DNA from: Streptomyces chryseus
Lineage (GTDB): Bacteria > Actinomycetota > Actinomycetes > Streptomycetales > Streptomycetaceae
Direction of reading: 5' to 3'
DNA: 64,000 nt
Assembly (NCBI RefSeq): GCF_014650755.1
Contig: NZ_BMVO01000008.1
Span: forward strand, 1-64,000
The notes under the pieces are model-generated. The model had not been told where the DNA came from. It did no database searches and saw only the letters and a program-made list of their open reading frames with translations. Position 1 is the first letter of the stretch. Each line of letters opens with the position of its first letter. The translations under genes and the position numbers were made by a program. Shown here piece by piece: positions 44,764 through 54,185 of the stretch.

Positions 44764-45297
44764 TCAGCTGACGTGGGCGGCGATGGTTCGGGCGCACACC
44801 AGGGACTCGGTCCGCGTCGTGTCGACCTCCAGGTCGTAGAGCACTCCGTCGTGCACCACATCCGCCTGTGACGCGGCCATCCCATGGATGCGGTCCCCTC
44901 GTGCGACCTCGCGGCCTGCGGCGACCGCGCTCTCGCACCTGACGCCAACCCACAACACGACGAGTCCGCCCAGAGCCTTCTGCCACCGCTGCTGGGACGC
45001 CGCCCCGCCTAGGAAGACGTCATCAATGATGATTCTGGCGCCTGCACGGGCCATCGCCACCATGCCGTCCGTCCAGGCCGCCTCCAGTGCCAGGAAGTCC
45101 GCCCCGACGCTCACCCGGCCATCCGCCGCGAACACGATTCCCTCGCCCGAGGCGCGCATGCTCGCGGGCATGGCATCGACAAACGAGTCGCACCCGAAGG
45201 CCAACCACGGATCGGGCAGTACGGACTGCAGACACCGAACGATCCCGGACTTCCCGGAACTGGAACCGCCGTTGAGAATGATCATCTGAGTCGTCAC
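44764..45297 (-). CDS. Chloramphenicol phosphotransferase-like (CPT) P-loop kinase
   Basis: 177 residues from GTG, the usual length for CPT. Walker A is [27 protein letters not shown] carries the Asp that acts as base in [22 protein letters not shown] is the Walker-B-like block; [24 protein letters not shown] and YDLEVDTT follow as in the family. CPT phosphorylates chloramphenicol at its primary hydroxyl. Most homologues are unproven, so it may serve another alcohol or tRNA-related substrate. Confidence 0.87.
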   Translation of the reverse strand: MTTQMIILNGGSSSGKSGIVRCLQSVLPDPWLAFGCDSFVDAMPASMRASGEGIVFAADGRVSVGADFLALEAAWTDGMVAMARAGARIIIDDVFLGGAASQQRWQKALGGLVVLWVGVRCESAVAAGREVARGDRIHGMAASQADVVHDGVLYDLEVDTTRTESLVCARTIAAHVS

Positions 45298-45516
45298 CCG
45301 GCCACGGTAAGGCGTTTCACACACGGCACGCAGCGAGATTCGGTGCCTCACCGCACCATCACCTGGCGGCGGCCATCCGATCCGGTTGATCGATGTGGCC
45401 CCCGTTTACGGGACTCCACGATGCGGTTCACGCGGCGTACCTGAGCGCGCACACCGATCAGCCGAAAACAGCTTGGGCCGTGGACGCATGGATGCGCGGC
45501 GCGCGGACGCGGTCAG

Positions 45517-45789
45517 TCAGGGTGTGTCGCCGGACCAGTGGAAGCGGCCCGTCTCGCCGGGGCGCGGGTCGTACAGCACCCGGCCGCCGGGGAACTGTCC
45601 TAGCTCCGTGGTCAGGGCGGCTCCGGCGTCGATCTCGTCGGGCGTCCAGCCTGTGACATCCAGGAGCAGCCCGTCCAGGGGGCCGCCGGTCAGTTCGACG
45701 TAGGTCCGTCCGGGGCGTGGGCCGGGGTCAGGGTCGTCGTGGTCATGGCCGTAGACCCGGCCGCGCAGCAGCTGCTCGTCGCCGTTCAT
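45517..45789 (-). CDS. Small uncharacterised protein
   Basis: 90 residues from ATG. Acidic and compact, with the segment TYVELTGGPLDGLLLDVTGW followed by GGRVLYDPRPGETGRFHW, which resembles small Streptomyces proteins of unknown function. There are no membrane or signal features. It is divergent from the MarR-GNAT gene 225 bases away. Confidence 0.65.
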   Translation of the reverse strand: MNGDEQLLRGRVYGHDHDDPDPGPRPGRTYVELTGGPLDGLLLDVTGWTPDEIDAGAALTTELGQFPGGRVLYDPRPGETGRFHWSGDTP

Positions 45790-45995
45790 CCCTCCAGCAT
45801 TCCAGCCGCCACTGACAATGCGGGCTGCCCAGCCGCCACGGCCGCAGCGGGTAAAGGTCGCTGCACGGGCCCGCCCGGACTTCTCGTCCGAGCACGACGG
45901 CCCGGACCGACGAGCCTTCCCAGGACGCGGGCCGAAGGCCGTACTTCCCTCCCGTCGCCCTTCAGCGCTCCCAGCCTCTGGCCTGACACAGATTT

Positions 45996-46011
45996 CCTGA
46001 CTAAGGTCAGG
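45996..46011. promoter_or_regulatory. Inverted repeat overlapping the leader of the MarR-GNAT gene
   Basis: CCTGAC-TAAG-GTCAGG, perfect 6-bp arms, ends four bases before the ATG at 46015 and so covers the ribosome site. A bound protein would block transcription, or the hairpin itself could hide the start; autoregulation by the MarR domain is likely. Confidence 0.6.
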
Positions 46012-46014
46012 CAA

Positions 46015-46920
46015 ATGGGTGCTGAGCAGATCAACACGGTGCGCAGGTTCAACCGCACCGTCTCTGCACGCGTAGGCGTGCTCCACGACCGCTTCCTGGG
46101 CCGTGACCGGCCCGTCGGCGAGGCCCGGCTGCTCTGGGAGATCGGGGAGCACGGCCAGACCGTACGGCAGCTGCGCGAACGCCTGGGACTCGATTCCGGG
46201 TACATCAGCCGGCTGTTGCGCTCCCTGGAGAGCGACGGCCTGGTGACGATGGAGCCGCAACCCGGCGACAAGCGGGTGCGTACCGTGCTGCTCACGGACG
46301 CCGGCCGCACTGAGCGCGCCGTACTCGACCGCCGCAGCGACGAGCTGGCCGGATCGCTCCTTGCGCCGCTCAACGCGGCCCAGCGCGCCCGGCTCGTGGC
46401 CGCCATGGCCGAAGTCGACCGGTTGCTCACCGCCGCGACCGTCACCATGGAGGCCGTCGACCCCCGCCACCCCGACGCCGAGCACTGCCTGCGGTCCTAC
46501 TTCACCGAGTTGCAAGAACGCTTCGAGGCCGGCTTCGACCCCGCGCTGAGCCTGCTGCCCGACGCAGGCGAACTGCGTCCGCCACGCGGCCTGTTCCTCG
46601 TGGCCCGGCTGCACGGTGAACCCATCGGCTGCGCCGGTCTTAAGCTGCCGCCCGACGCTCCGGCCGAGATCAAACGCATGTGGGTTGCCCGGCACGCCCG
46701 GCGGCTCGGCCTCGGCAGGCGGTTCCTGACCGAGCTGGAGGGGCGGGCCGTCGGGCACGGCCGCGACCTGTTGCGCCTGGACACCAACAAGGCGCTCGCC
46801 GCCGCAGTCGGTCTGTACCGCTCCTGCGGCTTCCAGGAGGTGCCCGCCTTCAACGACGAGCCGTACGCCCACCACTGGTTCGAGAAACGGCTCGACCGTG
46901 GCGGTGAATGGCAGGGGTGA
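46015..46920 (+). CDS. MarR-GNAT fusion (regulator with acetyltransferase domain)
   Basis: 301 residues. Residues 1-145 are a MarR winged helix (LLWEIGEHGQTVRQLRERLG, DSGYISRLLRSLESDGLVTM, wing QPGDKRVRTVLLTDAGR). Residues 155-301 are a GNAT domain with EIKRMWVARHARRLGLGRRF (acetyl-CoA loop) and AVGLYRSCGFQEVPAFND. This two-domain type is widespread in actinobacteria; the GNAT part may sense or modify a small molecule. The final codons and the TGA lie inside an antisense tRNA-Trp gene. Confidence 0.93.
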   Translation: MGAEQINTVRRFNRTVSARVGVLHDRFLGRDRPVGEARLLWEIGEHGQTVRQLRERLGLDSGYISRLLRSLESDGLVTMEPQPGDKRVRTVLLTDAGRTERAVLDRRSDELAGSLLAPLNAAQRARLVAAMAEVDRLLTAATVTMEAVDPRHPDAEHCLRSYFTELQERFEAGFDPALSLLPDAGELRPPRGLFLVARLHGEPIGCAGLKLPPDAPAEIKRMWVARHARRLGLGRRFLTELEGRAVGHGRDLLRLDTNKALAAAVGLYRSCGFQEVPAFNDEPYAHHWFEKRLDRGGEWQG

Positions 46921-46984
46921 CAGGAGTCGAACCTGCGGCATCCGGTTTTGGAGACCGGCGCTCTGGCCTCTGAGCTACACCCCT
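46913..46984 (-). tRNA. tRNA-Trp (anticodon CCA)
   Basis: 72 bases on the minus strand. Acceptor stem AGGGGTG/CACCCCT (7 bp), D arm GCTC...GAGC, anticodon stem CCGGT/ACCGG around loop CTCCAAA (anticodon CCA), T arm CAGG-TTCGACT-CCTG. No CCA end is encoded, as usual in Streptomyces. Its 3-prime end overlaps the last 8 bases of the MarR-GNAT gene in antisense. Confidence 0.92.
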
Positions 46985-47789
46985 TCGTTGTTGATCACCT
47001 TGTCACGACGAACGCCCTCCGCCAAACCCTTTTCAGTGCTGGTGGCCGCACACACCTGCCTCCGAGACCGTGGTCGGCACCTCGACCTGTTACGCGGTTT
47101 CCGGTGAGGGACGGGGCTCCGCCCACAGCGAGCGGGGCGAGAAGGTCCGGTCCGCCGTCAACCACTGAATTCGCGCCAGCGGTGCGTACGACTGCGTCCT
47201 CGACGTCGACCGTGCACTGTCGCACTCCGGCGATCCCGCCCCGCCGCGCCTAGTTACGTGTTCGAGGGCGGCCTGCATCCCAACGAAGCCGGGTTCCGGG
47301 CCATCGCCTCCGTCGGGAACCCCGGATCGCCCGGTTCGCCTAGCGCGTCTTGCTTGCATCAGTCCGTCGTCGGTCCGGGCCCGGCGACGCCCGCATCGCC
47401 CGCATCGCCCGCATCGTGATCCGGGCGACATCACGCAGGGCTGGCACTCCGGGCCGACCGGTGTGATGGTTGCTGACACTTTCCAGCGATCGCGAGGGCT
47501 GCCATGTCCAGCCTGCCCCTCGTCGCTCCCTTGATGGTGCTGGCCTCCACGCTCCGGGCGGCGCCGCCGCTCTTGTGTCCCCGGCGGCGGCAGGTCGGCA
47601 TCGGCATCGCCGTATCGCATCACATCGTGACGCCGGGCGATCACACGGCCTTGGACCGAGGACTGGTACTGGCACGACGGGGCATGGCTGATGCTCGTCT
47701 TCGGGCAGGGCACTCTCCTCGCACTGGGACGGCTGGCCTTCGACGAGCTCGGTCGGCCTTCCTGTCCCGGCGCCAATGTGCCTGCCCGT
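46985..47789. other. Gap of about 800 bases after the tRNA
   Basis: No supported gene; the only structure noted is a short tandem repeat at 47388-47414. It may be degraded coding DNA like the neighbouring TPR remnant. Confidence 0.45.
47388..47414. repeat. Three tandem copies of CGCCCGCAT
   Basis: Perfect 9-bp units, 27 bases in all, with no gene context. Confidence 0.9.
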
Positions 47790-48237
47790 CACTCCGGCCC
47801 AACGCCCGCAGCGCGATCTGCCGGTGGCTCAACGTCAGGTGCGCAGCATCGTGGTCGTCGCCGAGTGCCCGGTAGAGGTCGGCCGCCTGTCGGGTGATGC
47901 CGATGGCCTCCTCGTACTGGCGGGTATCGACGAGCGTCGCGCCGAGCAGGAGGAGGGCCTGAGCTTCACGGGGGCGGTCTGCGGTCTGCCGGCAGGTGGT
48001 GAGGTACTGCCGGAGTACCGGGAGGGCCAGGTTCTTCCGCCCGGCGTCCGCAGGCCCATGACCAGGTGGAACAGCGCCTGGACCTCGGCCGTCCGCGCGC
48101 CGGCCGCGCTGAACGCGGCGGCGGCCCCTAGGCCGGCGGCAACGGCCTTCTCGAAGCGCTTCGTCTTCAGGAGCGCGTCGAGGAGGTTGTACAGCGCGGA
48201 GCCCGCGGCGCTCCGGTCGACGACGAGGAGTGATGGT
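47790..48237 (-). pseudogene. TPR protein remnant, frameshifted
   Basis: One minus frame reads GSALYNLLDALLKTKRFEKA and FSAAGARTAEVQALFHLVMG; near 48045 it shifts into a second frame KNLALPVLRQYLTTCRQTAD, LLLLGATLVDTRQYEEAIG, DLYRALGDDHDAAHLTL. These are typical tetratricopeptide repeats of Streptomyces regulators, in which the lost N-terminus would have carried DNA-binding or NTPase domains. Confidence 0.7.
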
Positions 48238-48243
48238 TGAGGG

Positions 48244-48689
48244 TCACACTTGCCCCGGGCCCCCGGGCCCCTGGGCGCCGCCACCGCCGTTGTCCACCCA
48301 CTGGTTGTAGACGGTATTGCCGCGCTGCTTCAGCACCTCGGTGAGGGCGTGGATCTGCGCGTCCGCGGTGAGGTTCTCGGCGAGCAGGTGGCGCAGGATC
48401 TCCTCCGCCTCGTCCGCACGGTGCGCGTTGGCCTTCAGGACCGCGCCGAGCCGCGCCGCCAGGAGGTCGAACGCGGCGCGTTCTCTCGTCGCGTCGCCGT
48501 GGTCACGGGCGGCGAGGACGGTGCTGCGCGCCTGCTCCAACTCCTCCTCGGCGCCGCCGGCTCCTTCGGTACGCCGCTCCAGCTTCAGCAGCCGGGCGAA
48601 GCCGTGTTTGGCATGCCCCAGGCATCCGTGGTCATGGCGGCGACGGGGGTGGTCGCGGCGGTGGCGACGGTCACACCAGCAGGATCCAC
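48244..48689 (-). pseudogene. Small protein gene with frameshift, function unknown
   Basis: A GTG at 48689 behind GGGGAGGGAGAG starts VDPAGVTVATAATTPVAAMT but that frame soon closes. The next frame carries KHGFARLLKLERRTEGAGGA, EEELEQARSTVLAARDHGDA and a helical region to LKQRGNTVYNQWVDNGG. A frameshift near 48610-48620 would join a membrane-like N-terminus to a coiled-coil C-terminus. Homologues are not recognised; the shift could also be a sequencing error. Confidence 0.55.
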
Positions 48690-48899
48690 AGCGCTCTCCC
48701 TCCCCGCGGGGGCGCATGCTCCCCGCGAACACCAGTGTGCCTGGTCAGGTGCCCACGGGGGGAGAGAGTGTCCGATCAAGCAGTGCGACGATCAAGGAGA
48801 CGCAGGTAGAGCGAGACTCAGGTTGCATGGCGGCAATGCGGTGCGGGCACGTCACCGGAGCCTGCCAAGCTTGTTCGGCGCGCGGCGCCGGTCACGCGC

Positions 48900-49172
48900 T
48901 CAGCGTCGTGCCCCCGCAACGCGCGCTTCACGCCGGACGCCTCGTAGGGCGTCCTGATGGCGCCACAACCACCAGGACGTCACGACCAACAACCCGGTAA
49001 AGACGATCAAGAACAGCAAGAACACCCACATCTGGTGGCTTCCAGGACGCTGCCACACCTCCAGAGTCGCGCCTATCCCCCACAGGGCGATACCTGCCGC
49101 GTAGACCGAGCGAGTACGACGCAACTGCCGCACCACCCGCGGAGCCAAAGGCTGAGGCTGCTTTGAAGTCAT
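48900..49172 (-). CDS. Small two-helix membrane protein
   Basis: 90 residues from ATG. Two hydrophobic helices (SVYAAGIALWGIGATLEVW and QMWVFLLFLIVFTGLLVVTS) between basic ends. No family recognised. Confidence 0.65.
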   Translation of the reverse strand: MTSKQPQPLAPRVVRQLRRTRSVYAAGIALWGIGATLEVWQRPGSHQMWVFLLFLIVFTGLLVVTSWWLWRHQDALRGVRREARVAGARR

Positions 49173-49636
49173 GTCGGCGCATGTACCCCATCGATCGCTG
49201 TTCTCACACAGCGGGACCGTGTACAGGCGGAGAATCGGTGGGCCACCTCCCAGCACGACTGTCGAGCCGACCACCGGCCGGGCCGGAGCATCGCCTGGAA
49301 GAAGGCGGCAACCTGACGGCGGGCGAGCAGTACCCACCTTCCCGCGTGCACGAGACCACCAGCCTCGGCAAGACCGATAGCCGGCCGCTGGCCGGACTCG
49401 ATGCCGCCGAGCGTGGCTCCGGGTGAACGTCACGGTCAGAGACGTGATCATCAGGTGCATACCAATGTGGAGCGGGGCGTCCTGCACGGTGATCACACGC
49501 GCTACGCCGGGCGACCCGGCCACGGGCATATGACAGCCTCCAGCATTTCCGCGTTCCGACGATCTACTCTGCGGTCACCGCGCCCGATCACCGGGTGGGG
49601 TCATCACAGCCGCACTGACAACGACCTGGAGGAGAG
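49173..49636. other. Gap with no recognised gene
   Basis: 464 bases. Only the GGAGGAGAG ribosome site of the SH3 gene at the right end stands out. Confidence 0.45.
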
Positions 49637-49900
49637 ATGGCCAGCCCGCAGCAGCCGTTCGGCACTGTCGTCAGCGACATCGGTGTCAATCTGCGCAAGT
49701 ACCCCAGCACCGATTCCGCAGTCTCCGGAACACTCGCCCACGGGGCCCAGATCGGCCTGCGGAGCAAGGTCAATGCCCAGGTCATCGACGGCAACGGCAT
49801 CTGGTACCTGCTGCGGGACAAGCCCGTCTGGGTTGCGGCGCGCCACGTAGCGAACACCGGACAGGTCCCCTTGTCCAAGGATGTGGAGCCTCAGGGCTGA
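49637..49900 (+). CDS. SH3 domain (SH3b) protein
   Basis: 87 residues behind GGAGGAG. One bacterial SH3 module: GVNLRKYPSTDSAVSGTLAH, GAQIGLRSKVNAQVIDGNGI, WYLLRDKPVWVAARHVAN (NLRxxPST and WYxL...WVxxxxV are the SH3b hallmarks). No signal peptide is visible, so it is a cytoplasmic or non-classically exported binding module, probably for peptides. Confidence 0.85.
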   Translation: MASPQQPFGTVVSDIGVNLRKYPSTDSAVSGTLAHGAQIGLRSKVNAQVIDGNGIWYLLRDKPVWVAARHVANTGQVPLSKDVEPQG

Positions 49901-50310
49901 CCGATCCCTCGACAGCCCCGCCCGCCTGTGGGCACGGGCCGTCACCTTCGCACTGGGCGCTGGAGGCATACGGTGACGGCCGGCCCGAACGACCGTGGTC
50001 GGGGGCGGGCGTGCCGTCTTCGTCGGCCAGGACCTGGACGGCAGTACAACCCCATGGACCGCCAGCAGATCGACTTCGTCTGCCTTCCGCTGCCGCGTGC
50101 ATGTCCCTCTGACCCGCATCACGCCTTCGGCGTTCGCCAGGACAGCCGTGAGGGGCGCAGAACTTTCCTCCGCCGAGCCCACCAAGGCAGCGCGCCTTCA
50201 GGCCCGTCCTCCGGAAGCTGCTCGGGGTACTGGATGCGATGCCAGGCGCCGTCCTCCGGGGATGGACCTCGGCATAGGTCAGAGCTGGGCAGTCGGACCT
50301 CCGTGCGCTC
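49901..50310. other. Gap with no recognised gene
   Basis: 410 bases, no coding or RNA feature recognised. Confidence 0.45.
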
Positions 50311-51423
50311 TCAACCAGCGTGAAGAACCCGAAAGCGGTTGGGTTCCGCCGGATCTCGATCAACAACTTGGATTGGCGTCCAAGCCCATTGCCAAACGCT
50401 GATGCCCGGCGTGCGCGAGAACTGGATCTTTCCACGCGTGCCTTCGACCGCGACGCGCGGCCAGGACTCGGCGGTGCGCGCCCGGTCCGCGCCGTGGGAG
50501 CTCAGCACTTCGGCGAGGACGGCGATCGTGTCGTAGCCCTCGAAGGCGACGAAGGAGGGCGCTTCGGCCAGCCGCTCCCGGAGAACCGTCTCGACCCGTG
50601 CACCGAGTGGGCTGAGGCGCTCGGGCAAGTAGCGCAAGAACGGGATGGCGGCGCCGTCGTCGCCCAGCAACGCCGCCCACTCGGGGAACTCCGGTTGCCC
50701 GGCCGGAGCACCGATCATGACCTCGGCGAGGCGCTGGTCGCGGCGGACGGTCTTGACGATCGGTACTGCCGGCTCCGGGTGGCCGACCAGAAGAAGGAGG
50801 GCCGTCGCACGACTGTCGACGAGTTCGTCGCACACAGCCGTGGGGGTGAGCGCGCGCATGTCGAGTTCGATGACGGTGCCGCCGCGTGGAGCGAGGTAGT
50901 CCCGCAGAATGCGGGTTCCAGATGCCCAGTAGACACTCGGCTCGGCTGCTACGGCGATTCGACCGTGGCCCGCGCCGAGGAGGAAGTCCGCGTAGATCTG
51001 CCAGCCGTGGGACTGCGCCGGGGCGATGCGCGCGACCCACTGCGTCGACTGCTCGGTGAGCGCGTCGAGAACCGCTGACGAGCAGAGGAACGGCAGACCG
51101 AGGGCGTCGGCCCTGACGGCAGCGGCGCGAGCGACGACGCTGTGATACTCCCCCGCCAAGGCAGCCACGCCCAGGCGAGCCAGTTCATCCACGGCCGCCG
51201 CAGCCCTCCGTGGATCAGCCGCGGTGTCTCGGACCACCAGCTCGAGCGGTCTTCCGACGATCCCGCCGGCGTCATTGATTTCGGATACGGCCAGTTCGAG
51301 CCCAGCGAGCAGGTGTTGGCCTGCCTCGACCCAGCCAGGCCGGGTCAGCGGAACCAGAGCACCGATCCGGACGGGTGATCCCTCACTCCGCTCGGCTACA
51401 GGTGGCGATGGTGGCGTGTTCAT
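50311..51423 (-). CDS. Branched-chain-amino-acid-type substrate-binding protein without signal peptide
   Basis: 370 residues. IGALVPLTRPGWVEAGQHLL, AGLELAVSEINDAGGIVGRP and LELVVRDTAADPRRAAAAVD are the first lobe of the LivJ/periplasmic-binding type I fold; FEGYDTIAVLAEVLSSHGAD is in the second lobe. The N-terminus MNTPPSPPVAERSEGSPV lacks a signal, so the protein appears cytoplasmic, like AmiC-type ligand sensors. No transporter genes are adjacent. GGGAG lies about ten bases from the ATG. Confidence 0.83.
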   Translation of the reverse strand: MNTPPSPPVAERSEGSPVRIGALVPLTRPGWVEAGQHLLAGLELAVSEINDAGGIVGRPLELVVRDTAADPRRAAAAVDELARLGVAALAGEYHSVVARAAAVRADALGLPFLCSSAVLDALTEQSTQWVARIAPAQSHGWQIYADFLLGAGHGRIAVAAEPSVYWASGTRILRDYLAPRGGTVIELDMRALTPTAVCDELVDSRATALLLLVGHPEPAVPIVKTVRRDQRLAEVMIGAPAGQPEFPEWAALLGDDGAAIPFLRYLPERLSPLGARVETVLRERLAEAPSFVAFEGYDTIAVLAEVLSSHGADRARTAESWPRVAVEGTRGKIQFSRTPGISVWQWAWTPIQVVDRDPAEPNRFRVLHAG

Positions 51424-51716
51424 GCGTGGGCGTCTCCCGTTTGACGAGTCGTTCACAGTCCGCCCGGATCGCAGAGCGCCAAGGCCCGGTAATGAGATCA
51501 GCGAACGGATGGCGGTTGCCTGTTCGTGAGGGACGTGGTCACGCGGCACCACTGCAGCGGGGCTTCCTTGGTGCTCTTGAGCTCCGCAGCTCCGAGCCAC
51601 CGAGATGCCCGTCCTTCATTCGCCGACACCGCAGTGATCACCCGATCCGGAGCCCGGTTCCCCTGATCAAGCCTACCGACCGGTTCGAGAAGCCTTCTCG
51701 CACCAGCACCCCGCCC

Positions 51717-52151
51717 TCAATCCAGACAGAACTCGTTCCCCTCCGGGTCGGTCATCACGATGATCCCCTCGTCCACGCCATTGGGCTCGAGCCGGTACAG
51801 CCGCTTCGCTCCCAGCCCCTCCAGCCTGGTGGACTCCTCCTCCAGCGTGGCCATCCGCTTGTCCCCCGTCAGGCCGGGTGCTGCGCGCACATCCAGGTGC
51901 AAGCGGTTCTTCGCCGTCTTGCCCTCCGGGACCTTCTGGAAGTACACCCGCGGCCCCTTGCCGTCCGGATCCGTGATGGCCGCCCGGTCGTCGTGGTGCT
52001 CAGGCGGTACGCCCCAAGCCGTCAGCGCAGCCGCCCAGTCGGGGAAGCCCTCGGGCGGTGGCTGGACGCGATAGCCCAGCGCCTCAGCCCAGAACACTGC
52101 CTGCGCGCCCGGATCGGCGCAGTCGTAAGTCACCTGGAATTCCTTGGCCAT
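51717..52151 (-). CDS. VOC family protein
   Basis: 144 residues. FQVTYDCADPGAQAVFWAEA and ALGYRVQPPPEGFPDW open the first module; NRLHLDVRAAPGL and VMTDPEGNEFCLD (the classical C-terminal glyoxalase signature) close it. It belongs to the Glyoxalase_6-type proteins abundant in Streptomyces. Enzymatic role unknown. No partner gene. Confidence 0.9.
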   Translation of the reverse strand: MAKEFQVTYDCADPGAQAVFWAEALGYRVQPPPEGFPDWAAALTAWGVPPEHHDDRAAITDPDGKGPRVYFQKVPEGKTAKNRLHLDVRAAPGLTGDKRMATLEEESTRLEGLGAKRLYRLEPNGVDEGIIVMTDPEGNEFCLD

Positions 52152-52273
52152 GCCGCCTCCGACCGCTCGAAACCCGCCCATGCCCTCGCTCCGGTCGTCT
52201 CCCGGAACACATCGCCATCCTCGCACCGCCCTCGGACAAGCCGTCCGCCGACCCCGGAGCAACCACCCGCCGA

Positions 52274-52690
52274 TCAGTCGTCGGTCGGGACGCAGAGCAC
52301 CGGGATCGGTGACATGTGCAGCAGTTTGTGCGGCGTCGAACCGAGAAGGGCACCCCGCATGGGGCTCTCGCCCCAGCTCCCGACAACGATGACCCGGGCC
52401 TGGTGGCGTGTCGCGGCTTCGATGAGGGCTTGGGCCGGTTTCTCATCGAGGATTTCCACGGTCGTCGGCACGCCCACCGCGTCGGCGGCCTCGACAGCAC
52501 GGCCGAGCGCGGTGCGGCCCACTTGGCGGATGGCCTCCTGGTGGCTCCGGTACTCCTCGCCCATGCCGCCGGGGGCTGCGGCGCCGTAGACCAGTACCAG
52601 CCGCTCGTCGAACGCGTGCGCCACTTCGATGGCGACGCGCAACGCGCGGGCCGCGCCACTGGATTCGTCGTATCCGAGAACGACCGACAT
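52274..52690 (-). CDS. Universal stress protein (UspA family)
   Basis: 138 residues, one Usp domain. MSVVLGYDESSGAARALRVA (Asp in VxGxDxS position) and VIVVGSWGESPMRGALLGST then PHKLLHMSPIPVLCVP contain the ATP-binding G-x2-G-x9-G-S/T pattern. One base after the stop of the permease gene comes its ATG, so the two are co-transcribed and coupled. A Usp directly behind an APC permease suggests it adjusts transport to energy state. Confidence 0.92.
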   Translation of the reverse strand: MSVVLGYDESSGAARALRVAIEVAHAFDERLVLVYGAAAPGGMGEEYRSHQEAIRQVGRTALGRAVEAADAVGVPTTVEILDEKPAQALIEAATRHQARVIVVGSWGESPMRGALLGSTPHKLLHMSPIPVLCVPTDD

Positions 52691-52691
52691 G

Positions 52692-54185
52692 TCACCGCTC
52701 CTTTCCGGGCTTGGCGTCGGGGGCGACCACACCGGGGCGTTCGGACCAGTAGACGGGCGAGAGGAGGCGCCAGACAAGCATGATGATCACTCCAGTGGTC
52801 GCGATGCCGATGCCGATGACGAGCGGCGGGCCGAGGCCGAACCAGGAGACGCCGCTGTAGGAGTTCTCCGGATCGGACATGTCGATGACCGACTCGACGA
52901 GCAGCCAGATCAGCAGTGCGGCGCCGATCAGCGGGCCGATCCCGATGAAGAGCAGGTTACGGAGGCTGTCGGTCAGCCGGCGGCGGTAGTAGACCGCGCA
53001 GGCCAGGCCGGTGAGGGCGTAGTAGAACGCGATGAGCAGCGACAGGGCGGTCAGTGAGTCGAACAGGGCGTTGGTACTGATCTGGTTGACCGCCAGGTAC
53101 CAGGCGATGGCCACGGCCGCGACCCACCAGGTGCTGGTGTGCGGGGTGCGGAAGCGGGGGTGGATGCGGGAGAAGTGAGCGGGGAGGGCGTGGCGTCGGG
53201 ACATGGACAGGATGGTGCGGGAGGCGGGGATGATCGTGGTCTGGGTCGATGCGAGTGCGGAGGTGGAGACCGCGAGGAGCAGGATCCAGTCCCAGCCGCC
53301 CATGACTTCCCCGGCGAGCAGGGCGAAGATCGCTTCCTCCTCGTCGGCGTTGTCGGTCAGGAAGGTGGTGCCGGCGTAGGCGACGACGGCGAAGGCGACC
53401 GACACGTATGTCACCAGGAGCACGACGGTCGACCAGACGCCCGCTTTGCCCGGCGCGGTGGCGGAGTCCTTGACCTCCTCGGTGAGGTTGACCGCCGATT
53501 CCCAGCCCCAGTAGATGAAGACCCCCAGCAGGAGTCCTCCGGTCAGCGCCGCGCCTCCGGCACCGAACGGGTCGAGCCAGCCGATCGCGGGGGTGAGGGA
53601 CTCGAGCGACGTCGTCTCGGCGTACACGCGGTAGAGCGCCACCGCCGCGAAGACCAGGAGGCAGGCGACCTGGGCGAGGATGAGAACATTCTGCACCCTG
53701 GCCGACGCCTCGGTACCGATGACACACACGGCTGTCATCACCAGGATGAGGAGTACGGTCAGCAGCTGGCGCACCAGATCGCTCTCGGCCCAGCTGTCCA
53801 GGCCGACGGTGAGCAGGCCGAAGGTGACCGCGACGTCGGCCAGCGATCCGACGACGAGCACGCCGGTCATCGCGACGGCCCAGCCGCCGAGCCAACCGGC
53901 CCACGGTCCCATCGCCCGGGTGACCCAGGAGAAGGTCGTGCCGCAGTCCTGGTCGGCCTTGTTGAGGTAGAAGAACGCCGAGGCGATCAGCAGCATCGGT
54001 ACGAACGCGGCGAGCATGACGCCGGGGGCGTACACCCCCACGAGCGCCACGACCGGGCCGATGGCCGCGGCCAGTGAGTACGCCGGGGAGGTGGAGTTCA
54101 GGCCGATGACGAGCGCGTCGGTGAAGCCGATCGCATTGGGCTTCAGTCCGCGGGGCGGTTGGGCGCCCGCGATGTCGTCGTTCAT
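52692..54185 (-). CDS. APC family amino acid permease
   Basis: 497 residues with about twelve to thirteen hydrophobic helices. NAIGFTDALVIGLNSTSPAY (helix 1 with the unwound G-x-G-like region), TTFSWVTRAMGPWAGWLGGW, ESAVNLTEEVKDSATAPGKA and ILSMSRRHALPAHFSRIHPR are standard blocks of the APC superfamily. It probably imports an amino acid or amine for the saccharopine-dehydrogenase-like enzyme encoded upstream. The start has no close strong Shine-Dalgarno. Confidence 0.92.
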   Translation of the reverse strand: MNDDIAGAQPPRGLKPNAIGFTDALVIGLNSTSPAYSLAAAIGPVVALVGVYAPGVMLAAFVPMLLIASAFFYLNKADQDCGTTFSWVTRAMGPWAGWLGGWAVAMTGVLVVGSLADVAVTFGLLTVGLDSWAESDLVRQLLTVLLILVMTAVCVIGTEASARVQNVLILAQVACLLVFAAVALYRVYAETTSLESLTPAIGWLDPFGAGGAALTGGLLLGVFIYWGWESAVNLTEEVKDSATAPGKAGVWSTVVLLVTYVSVAFAVVAYAGTTFLTDNADEEEAIFALLAGEVMGGWDWILLLAVSTSALASTQTTIIPASRTILSMSRRHALPAHFSRIHPRFRTPHTSTWWVAAVAIAWYLAVNQISTNALFDSLTALSLLIAFYYALTGLACAVYYRRRLTDSLRNLLFIGIGPLIGAALLIWLLVESVIDMSDPENSYSGVSWFGLGPPLVIGIGIATTGVIIMLVWRLLSPVYWSERPGVVAPDAKPGKER

